Shown in pieces: positions 47,801 to 64,000 of a stretch of 64,000 bases of DNA. Origin of the DNA: Mya arenaria (Eukaryota; Mollusca; Bivalvia; Myida; Myidae). Position 1 is the stretch's first letter; each line of letters starts with the position of its first letter. The notes beneath the pieces are model-generated. The model was given only the letters and a program-made list of their open reading frames with translations. It was not told the origin of the DNA and did no database searches. A program made the position numbers and the translations under genes. The DNA lies in the NCBI RefSeq assembly GCF_026914265.1, contig NC_069122.1, positions 38,879,014-38,943,013 of the forward strand. The letters are read 5' to 3'.

Positions 47801-50720
47801 CGCAACTGTAGCAGCATTTCGTCTCTTCGCCAACTCCACTGCAGAGGGCGTCTCTTCCGGCTGGATGGATGGCCGCTTCAGGAAACGTGGACGCTGTAAC
47901 ATTAATATTTATATCAAAAACCGATGCAATAACTTATTTCAATAAGTAATATATATATCAAATAAGCAAGCGTCATGATTAAATCAACAATTGTTAAACA
48001 TGTGAATTGAAGTAGCTATAAACAAATATCATTCGAATTCAATTAAATTAGGTTCATAAAAGAAATCGTTAATATTAATTTAATCAGTTTTATACTGTTT
48101 TGCACTCTCATTTCATGAGCCTTCCCTACCAGTTTAATTATAAACTACGTTTAGACTTATACAAATAAAGCCCCTCCAATGTGAAACATTTTATTTGAAG
48201 ATGTTGTATTTTGACTTACACGAAAATGAAATAAACATTTTCTGTTACTTGGTTTCGGTTAAAGAAATCTTGGGAAAGGATGCTGGCACCTTTTAGCATT
48301 TTCACTGTAAGATTTCTAAAACCAACAGAAAATGCCTTTTCAATTTTCGTGTATTTGGAAAAAAAGAATCATTAATTCGAAGAATCATTGATATTTTTAA
48401 TAAAATAATTGACTAAATAAGAATCTTTAAAAACCTTGTCCATATGTTTTAATTAATTTATCATTAGGCTATGAAATATAAAGTGGCATACTTAGTGAAA
48501 ACATTCTTTCAAGATGAATTGTTTAAAAACAAAATTCAATACTGAGCCAAATAGTGCAAAAAAGACTTAAACAAAAAAGTGAGCAAAATAATACATATCT
48601 TTGTTGATGAAGTTGTCCACATAACCTAACGCAAACCTGACCGCAACTGTAGCAGCATTTCGTCTCTTCGCCAACTCCACTGCAGAGGGCGTCTCTTCCG
48701 GCTGGATGGATGGCCGCTTCAGGAAACGTGGACGCTGTAACATTAATATTTATATCAAAAACCGATGCAATAACTTATTTCAATAAGTAGTATATATATC
48801 AAATAAGCAAGCGTTATGATTAAATCAACAATTGTTAAACATATATGTGAATTGAAGTAGATATAAACAAATATCATTCGAGTTCAATTAAATTAGAATG
48901 AAATCAGTTTTATATTGTTTTCACTCTCATTTCATGAGCCTTCCCTACCAGTTTAATTATAAACCACGTTAAGTCTTATACAAATAAAGCCCCTCCAATG
49001 TGAAACATTTTATTTGAAGTGTTATATTTTGACATACACGAAAATGAAATAAACATTTTCTGCTACTTGGGTTCGGTTAAAGAAATCTTGGGAAAGGATG
49101 CTGGCACCTTTAGGCATTTTCACTGTAAGATTTCTAAAACCAACAGAAAATGCCTTTTCAATTTTCGTGTATTTGGAAAAAAAGAATCATTAATTCGAAG
49201 AATCATTGATATTTTTAATAAAATAATTGACTAAATAAGAATCTTTAAAAACCTTGTCCATATGTTTTAATTAATTTATCATTAGGCTATGAAATATAAA
49301 GTGGCCTACTTAGTGAAAACATTCTTTCAAGATGAATTGTTTAAAAACAAAATTCAATACTGAGCCAAATAGTGCAAAAAAGACTTAAACAAAAAAGTGA
49401 GCAAAATAATACATATCTTTGTTGATGAAGTTGTCCACATAACCTAACGCAAACCTGACCGCAACTGTAGCAGCATTTCGTCTCTTCGCCAACTCCACTG
49501 CAGAGGGCGTCTCTTCCGGCTGGATGGATGGCCGCCTCAGGAAACGTGAACGCTGTAACATTGATATTTATATAAATAAACGAGACAGTAACTTATTTCA
49601 ATAAGTATTTTATGTATCAATTAAGCAAGGGTCATAATTAAATAAAAAATTGTTAAACGTGTGAATTGAAGTAGCTATAAGCAAATATCATTCGAATTCA
49701 ATTAAATTAGGTTTATTAAACAAATGTTTTCATATGAATTAAATCAGTTTTATATTGTTTTGCACTCTCATTTCATGAGCCTTCCCTACCAGTTTAATTA
49801 TAAACCACGTTTAGACTTATACAGATGAAGCCCCTCCAATGTGAAACATTTTATTTGAAGATGTTGTATTTTGACTTACACGAAAATGAAATAAACATTT
49901 TCTGTTACTTGGGTTCGGTTAAAGAAATCTTGGGAAAGGATGCTGGTACCTTTTAGCATTTTCACTGTAAGATTTCTAAAACCAACAGAAAATGCCTTTC
50001 CAATTTTCGTGTATTAGGAAAAAAAGAATCGTTAATACATTTTAATTAATTAATCATAAGGCTTTGCAATATGAAGTGGCCTACTTAGTGAAAGCATTCT
50101 TTCAAGATAAATTGTTTCAAAAACAAACAATGCTGAGCCAAATTGTGCAAACAAAAACTTAAACAAAAAAGTGAGCAAAATAATACATATCTTTGTTGAT
50201 GAAGTTGTCCACATAACCTTACGCAAACCTGACTGCAACTGTAGCCGCATTACGCCTCTTCGCCAACTCCACTGCAAAGGGCATCTCTTCCGGTTGGATG
50301 GTTGGCCGCTTCAGGTACCGTGGACGCTGTAACATTAATATTTATATAAAAAACCAATGCAGTAAGTTATTTCAATAGGTAGTTTATAAATACAAATAAC
50401 AGGTGTCATAACCCCCTCCAATGTGAAATATTTTATTTAAAAATATAACTTTTTGACATACACGAAAATGAAATACATTTTCTGCTACTTGTTTTCCGTT
50501 AAGAAAGTCTTGGGAAAGGATGCTAGCATTTTTTAGCATTTTCACTGAAAGATTTCTTAAACCAACAGAAAATGCCATTTTTAAATGTTCGTGTTTTTAG
50601 AAAAAAACAATCATTAATTCGAAGAATGATTGATATGTTTAATAAAAAATGATTAAATAAGAAACTTTAAACACGTTGTCCATATATTTTAATTAATTCA
50701 TCATAAGGCTATGAAATATA
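44811..50720. repeat. Tandem array of ~840-bp monomers
   Basis: Seven full units and partial ends. The 98-bp blocks start at 45273, 46115, 46956, 47796, 48637, 49455 and 50229, so periods are 842, 841, 840, 841, 818 and 774 bp. Units 3-6 are nearly identical; units 1-2 and 7 are more diverged, the usual pattern of homogenisation in the middle of an array. Each monomer holds two exon-like blocks on the minus strand. Confidence 0.95.
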
Positions 50721-50990
50721 AAGTGACCTACTTAATGCTTTTCTTAAAATAACATTGCAAATGTACAGACCATAATGAATGTTCAAAATACAAAAAAGGT
50801 ATAAAACGTTGTGCAAATATGTGAATATTTTAAACGATTTTTAAACGTCATCGATGATACACTGCTCACCCGTTACAGCCCAGTCGTCATCAGTGAGTAG
50901 TCGCCCATAGCCATCTGGTCACCTAGCCAACTCCACTGCAAGGGGCATCACTTCCGGTTGGATGATGGGACAATTCCGGTACCATAGACG
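44885..50990 (-). CDS. Putative repeat-protein gene from alternating 98-bp and 67-bp exon-like blocks
   Basis: Minus strand. Blocks A (98 bp): 50923-50990 (68 bp), 50229-50326, 49455-49552, 48637-48734, 47796-47893, 46956-47053, 46115-46212, 45273-45370, each between ACAG or TCAG and a GTTTGCG-type donor. Blocks B (67 bp): 50489-50555, 49909-49975, 49067-49133, 48249-48315, 47408-47473 (66 bp), 46567-46633, 45727-45793, 44885-44951, each after a pyrimidine-rich acceptor (TTTTCTGTTGGTTTTAG) and before GTARCAG. A starts in phase 0 and ends with two spare bases; B supplies one base and 22 codons. A plus B is therefore 55 codons and the frame repeats. Typical A: RPRFLKRPSIQPEE, TPSAVELAKRRNAATVAV. 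Typical B: NLTVKMLKGASI, LSQDFFNRTQ. One B has a 1-base deletion and another ends in TAA, so the whole array cannot be one intact frame. No family, start codon or promoter is recognised. Inference only. Confidence 0.3.
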
Positions 50991-51817
50991 CTGAAAGTGC
51001 TGATCCATTAAACTGATGCAGTCACTTATTCAAAAAAAGTTAACTACAACAAATGGTATAATGGAAAAAAATCTTGATGCATTTCTTAACCAAGAGAAAA
51101 AGCCCGTTTGCAATTCTTGTAGTTCCAGAATTCTATATTTTTATTCATTATTAATACGAAGACTATTTCTTTCTCATGAACATAAGAGCATATATAAAAT
51201 TGGTCGACAAAAAATGAAGATAAAGCTGTCTTTCTTGTAAATATTTCGCTATTTAACTGTTTAGCTGGTAACTTTTGAATGATCCAATGTCCTGAACGAT
51301 TTGTTTTACAACCAGCAATTATAATAACAAGTGGGAAAAAAGCGAAAGCTCAATGGAAACAGTTCTGCATAGTCCAACACAATATTAAATATAAGCACAA
51401 CCCAGAAGAAATACCTGGAAACAAACAAGATTTCCCTAATGGCAGCCACTATAAGATTTTCCCTTTTGTTTGATTTCCCGCTTCAACTGACCAAAGTGTA
51501 GCTAACACAAATATGACTCCGTTCACTCAAACCTAATTGTACACATGTCCAGGGGCTAGAATACATTGTTTGAATACAATATAATCCTTCCATCGTCTCT
51601 CTTGTTTGGATAATTAAAAATTAGGAGTGGTTGCTGTCCTGGCACTGATTAGATGAATTATGTTAATTAATATATAGCGTTTACTGTTCTGGTGGTGCGA
51701 AGTATGCATTCATTTTGTTTAAAACAGGTCACAAGCTTTTATTGGCCAATCAGTATTTTGCCTTTGGCCGATTAGACGAAATAAATATTGATATGGCCAA
51801 GAAACAAACTTTCATGA
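50991..51817. other. Non-coding DNA right of the exon-like array
   Basis: No further exon-like block or recognised gene; a 5' exon for the array was looked for here and not found. Confidence 0.3.
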
Positions 51818-52141
51818 GGCCTAAAACAAATATGTCTGTTTCGGGTAACCCGACCCTACCTATAAAAATGCGCCGACCCTAACTATTTTTTTCCGTTTCT
51901 GAGCAAAAAAAATATTCGTTAGCGAATAGAGAGTTACGAAGGGCGGATAAATGCAGATTTTAATCAGAATTATTGTTTATATGATACAACAAAGTCAGGC
52001 AATGACAGTTATGTAGGAAAGACTGCCACGTGCAAAAAAACACTCTGAACTTACGACAGATTTTGAAAAAAAAAATCCCTACCTACCCTACCTAGAAATT
52101 TTGGGAAGGTTACCCTAAACAAACAATTTTTTTTTTTGGCC
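51818..52141. mobile_element. MITE with 'GGCC...GGGTAACC' terminal inverted repeats
   Basis: Left GGCCTAAAACAAATATGTCT then TTTCGGGTAACC; the right end inverted is GGCC, an A-run, TTGTTTGTTTAGGGTAACC. About 324 bp, possible 3-bp TGA target duplication. Confidence 0.7.
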
Positions 52142-52439
52142 TGAGCAAACAACTTCATAGCGTCTGATATAAATTATTAAATTTAACTAAATTATAAGCT
52201 TTGCGAGTTTGATTTAGTTCCTTGTTTTCTTCGTATATCACTCTAAGTAGAACAACATACTAGTAGTCGAAACTTAAATACTGACTTAAAAGAATTATGT
52301 GGACATAATTTACATTTACGTTCTGTCCTTATCATAGTTTTGATGAAGACTTGTGATCTACCTCGTCTCGAGAGAGGTCTAACTAATAGATACGGTAGGA
52401 GTTTTTCTCCACGAAATAACGAGTAACTGTATCTGACTT

Positions 52440-52713
52440 CTCCGACGATAAGTGTATTAATTTAGTTTAAACATATTTATTTTACAACGATTGTGAAACA
52501 AGTTATTACAACATTATATTAATCACTCTCGTTGGCACGATTTTACGCGAGAGTGTGGTCTTGTGTTGTGGGGGAAACCGGAGAACCCGGAGAAAACCCA
52601 CTTGTCCGGCTTGGTGACCACAAACCAAACTCACATGCGCCCAAGCGGGGAATCGAACCCGGGTCGCCTAGGTGAGAAGCGAGTGCGCTAACCACTGCGC
52701 TAACCGGACAACC
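52440..52713 (-). mobile_element. tRNA-derived SINE (V-domain-like), minus strand
   Basis: On the minus strand a tRNA-like head (GTCCGGTTAGCGCAGTGGTT, then GGGTTCGATTCCC as B box) is followed by AAGTGGGTTTTCTCCGGGTT and CTCCGGTTTCCCCCACA, a central block like that of molluscan V-SINEs such as RUDI. The tail contains CGTGCCAACGAGAGTGATTA. The tail is also found at 62505-62590. Family name is tentative. Confidence 0.75.
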
Positions 52714-53189
52714 GGATAAGTGTATTGCATATATTAGTGAAGAAATAAATGCATTAATGAATAAATACAGATTTTTAAATTGATAAATAGAAATATTTTC
52801 CCAAAATATAAACATGAGATTATTATTATAGCCTATCTTAATAAAATATATCGGCTAGTGGGATTACTCGAAATTCTCGTGCACGATCCGCTTACAAGCG
52901 TAAGAAGACACATATTCAATAGCTCTTCTGGGGGTATAGTTGTATAACTGCAGAAATCAATGATGCATGTAACATCGGCAACTCTTTTTAGCCGAACACC
53001 ATCGTTACAATTCTCCTTTTTATATGTGAATATATAGCGACACCTTATGTATGAATAAACGCCGTTCCCGGAATGTACCGTACATATACGTTAATACGGA
53101 CCCTAGTTCAAAATTCATATTTGAGGCAACCAAATTTAAGAGGCGGCGAAAGAAGGAGTAGAGCGGGCGGGGATACATATCTAACAACA

Positions 53190-53271
53190 CACTTATGATG
53201 ATGTGGTGATGATGATGACGATGATGATGACGATGACGATGACGATGACGATGATGATGACGACGACAATA

Positions 53272-53314
<43 letters not shown>

Positions 53315-53340
53315 CGATGACGATGATGATGACGACGACA

Positions 53341-53410
<70 letters not shown>

Positions 53411-53436
53411 CGATGATGATGATGATGACGACGACA

Positions 53437-53484
<48 letters not shown>

Positions 53485-53490
53485 GTGGTG
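53190..53490. repeat. (GAT)n/(GAC)n trinucleotide microsatellite
   Basis: About 300 bp of GAT repeats interrupted three times by the same phrase GATGATGACGACGACAATRA, so it also has a higher-order period of about 70-95 bp. Poly-His, poly-Ser and poly-Met frames across it are artefacts. Confidence 0.95.
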
Positions 53491-53883
53491 GTAGTGGTGT
53501 TTCGGATATAATTTCATAGGGCCTCATTTAAAACAAACATACTCGACTTACGTGTAACCCACAGCACTGATTAGTATAAATATACGATATGTAGGGTGAT
53601 TTGCCTGTAATAAATGTATGGCAAATTTGAAAATTACTGCCATCCAAAATGTCACACATTTTTTTCCCCAATTTGTACAGTACTTTTAATAAATAGTTAA
53701 ACCTCTATGTAGTCAATGAAAAAAGATGCGCTCAAGTAACAATAAAAAATCGCGTTTTTTTTCTCTCTCAAGACAGGCTTGTTAAAAAGATGCACCACAG
53801 AAAATGTCAAATCTCGCATCTTTTTTTAGTTTGCACCGTATTTAAATAATATATAATAAAACCGTTTGGTAGCCCGTGCAAAT

Positions 53884-54097
53884 CAGGGGCGTACCTGAAG
53901 CATTTTAAAATGTACGCCCGTACACTTGAGAGCAGTGAAAAAAGTAAAGGTATTTCTATATTCTGGTCCCAATATGATATATGGGGTTGGAGCGGGACCG
54001 ATACCCTCTGACGTGGGACTTTTTACTGGCCATTTCGCGGGAACCTTAATTCATTTGTTCGCCTGGGCGTACTGGAGTATGCCTTGGTACGCCCCTG
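53884..54097. mobile_element. MITE with perfect 12-bp inverted repeats and CAAAT target duplication
   Basis: CAGGGGCGTACC at 53884-53895 and GGTACGCCCCTG at 54086-54097 are perfect inverted repeats. CAAAT lies directly outside both ends. 214 bp. An 87-codon open frame crosses the right end and is not a gene. Confidence 0.85.
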
Positions 54098-54189
54098 CAA
54101 ATAGATGCGCCGATGCAACAATAGCAAAGATGGTAAATATCGCGATTATTTCTCCAAACAGACTTATTAAGAAAGATAAACTGAAGTAA

Positions 54190-54510
54190 ATGTGAAATCT
54201 TGCATTTTTTTTATCGAATTTCAAATGAAAACTGAATAGTTTTCCAATCAAAGGACTCTAAATGTTTAAGATAAAAATATTCGAAAATATAACCAACAAA
54301 TAAAGTGTATGTTTCTTTCTTGGGCAAATTGATAAGGCGATGTGTGGATTGGCGATGGCCTTAATAGGATTCCGTACCGTTATTTTTTATCTGTAAACTG
54401 AGGAAGTCAATTTCACCTTTCGCAATTGGAGAAGTCCGGAAACACTATCATTGTCTGTTCTAAAAGGCATTGCATTTTTATCTCCTAAAACTGTGGCATG
54501 GTGATCTTAA
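54190..54510. other. Non-coding DNA
   Basis: No gene or element recognised between the MITE and the SINE pair. Confidence 0.3.
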
Positions 54511-54860
54511 TACCACAGGGTGATAACAATATGCAGCTAGACCGTGGCTCGAACCCGACACCCTTCAATAAAAGAGCAAGTGCCGCTCTTCCGACTAAGC
54601 TAACGAGCCGGTTACACAGTTTCTCAACTTGAAACTGTATATGTAAGAGTACAGTAACATACTCCCCTGCCAAGCCCGAGTTTCTAGATGATGATCTCGA
54701 CGAAACCACGGGTAGGATTTGGAGTACATTTACAGTCACGGCCTCAATGTGGACGCCAAATGTCATCAAGTGAGAAAATGCGCAGCTAGACCGGAGCTCG
54801 AACACAGGGCCCATCGCTAACAAGGCGAGTGCTCTACCGACTTCGCTACCGGGCCGCCTA
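54511..54860 (-). mobile_element. Composite tRNA-derived SINE with two tRNA-like heads, minus strand
   Basis: On the minus strand, head 1 is near 54857-54785 (CCCGGTAGCGAAGTCGGTAG, B box TGTTCGAGCTCCGG). A body of about 165 bp follows. Head 2 is near 54612-54533 (GGCTCGTTAGCTTAGTCGGA, B box GGGTTCGAGCCACGG). Both heads end in GGTCTAGCTGC or GGTCTAGCTGCGC, so they belong to the same family and the array is dimeric or nested. Confidence 0.65.
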
Positions 54861-55670
54861 CACCGACCTTCTCAACCTCTGTATTGGTAACAGTACCTTT
54901 CACTAGCGCCTCTAAAATTGTTAAAGTTTACTTTTTCATATCAATATTCGTCGAACAATATAAAAATAATGCACTTGAATGCACCATTTCATTCTAAATT
55001 TCTACATCTCTCCTTGTAAACAGCAATAAACCCCAATTAACCAATTAAAATCATGTATTGTACGTATTCTTTGGGAAAGGAACGTACGTTTCATGTTGCA
55101 CTGCCAAAGTGCACCCCATCTAACGCGAAATCCTGAATCTCCCCTGATTTCAACAATTAAATTAAACAGGTACGTGGCATTGAATTATCTTTGTGTCAAA
55201 AAGGCTGGTGGCTAACTAGTAAGCAGTTGCACTTGCAGTGGCATGAGTATATACAAAACCGTGAACGTTAACATGCAGAGAATAGCAAGAGCTCAAGTTT
55301 TTATCATTTTAAAAACATCAGATTGTCGTTTTTTTTTATTTTTATAAAGAAAAACACCAGATAAACTGTCACCGTACCAGAGTGCGTGGCAATTCAGGAA
55401 TCTGGTGGAATTCAATCCAGTTAAAGTAAAAAGTTAAAGCCACTCATAACTCAATATTTTTTGACAACTATCTTTTTATTGTTCATATATTGAAACATGT
55501 TTCATAAAGGCTTTATATTTCAAAGTTTAATGAAATTTACCAAAAATTGAGGAAGTTATAAAAACATTTTGAGAAATGTTCGGAAATCGCGGCCCAATTT
55601 TGAACTGGGACGTTATGTCTAATGAAATTTCGTAGGGTCAAAATAAATTACTTCCGTGTTCTTGTCCGAA
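54861..55670. other. Upstream region and probable 5' UTR of the OXSR1-like gene
   Basis: AT-rich without a recognised gene. The last ~100 bp (AATCGCGGCCCAATTTTGAA, GGGACGTTATGTC) are richer in CpG, consistent with a promoter or 5' UTR. No TATA box is evident. Confidence 0.35.

Positions 55671-64000
<8,330 letters not shown>

Noticed and set aside
49019-49234. Plus-strand 71-codon frame in one 840-bp monomer
   Set aside because: Closed by a stop in the other monomers; the minus-strand blocks are the ones with conserved length and splice sites.
45273-50326. Mutually exclusive exon array of the Dscam type
   Set aside because: Block A alone has the non-triplet length needed, but the matching block B in every unit makes serial inclusion fit equally well; kept only as one option under the exon-like array.
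52635-52713. tRNA gene on the minus strand
   Set aside because: A and B boxes are present but the acceptor stem does not close and a SINE body follows, so it is a SINE head.
53020-53527. Long poly-His, poly-Ser and poly-Met open frames
   Set aside because: They are translations of the GAT/GAC microsatellite in different frames.
53926-54189. 87-codon frame
   Set aside because: Crosses the inverted-repeat end of the MITE at 53884-54097 and has no recognisable protein features.

Overview
The window is animal nuclear DNA: AT-rich, intron-containing, GT-AG spliced, and dense in MITEs, SINEs, LINE pieces and tandem repeats. Intronless cathepsin B, a NeuroD-type bHLH gene, an OXSR1/SPAK kinase, V-domain-like SINEs and (TCTG)-tailed LINEs suggest a lophotrochozoan, most likely a bivalve mollusc. 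That assignment is inference; no species is recognised.

Layout. 1-5.2 kb: arrays of a 74-bp minisatellite, interrupted by a foldback repeat (392-541) and by a 1.9-kb segment carrying an intact intronless cathepsin B gene on the minus strand (CDS 3246-4256). 5.7-22.6 kb: three tandem copies of a ~6-kb block, each with a five-exon BTB/POZ gene encoding 254 residues; minisatellite arrays lie between copies. All three genes keep open frames and splice sites. 22.6-35 kb: no recognised gene, but several MITE families, two SINE/LINE fossils and candidate regulatory clusters. 35425-36450: NeuroD-family transcription factor, coding region in one exon. 37-43 kb: MITEs, a LINE reverse-transcriptase fragment split by a foldback MITE, and a Penelope-like fossil. 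44.6-51.0 kb: a tandem array of ~840-bp monomers. On the minus strand each monomer carries two exon-like blocks (98 bp and 67 bp) whose splice phases fit together into a 55-codon module; this is the most unusual feature here. 51.8-54.9 kb: MITEs, tRNA-derived SINEs and a trinucleotide microsatellite. 55671-62756 and beyond: seven exons of the OXSR1/SPAK/Fray kinase, including a GC-AG first intron; the gene continues past the window.

The genes are separate housekeeping or developmental loci (lysosomal protease, neuronal transcription factor, ion-transport and osmotic-stress kinase) and are not an operon or pathway. What links the region is structural: repeat-driven duplication of a BTB gene, an array of exon-like monomers, and heavy invasion by short inverted-repeat transposons.
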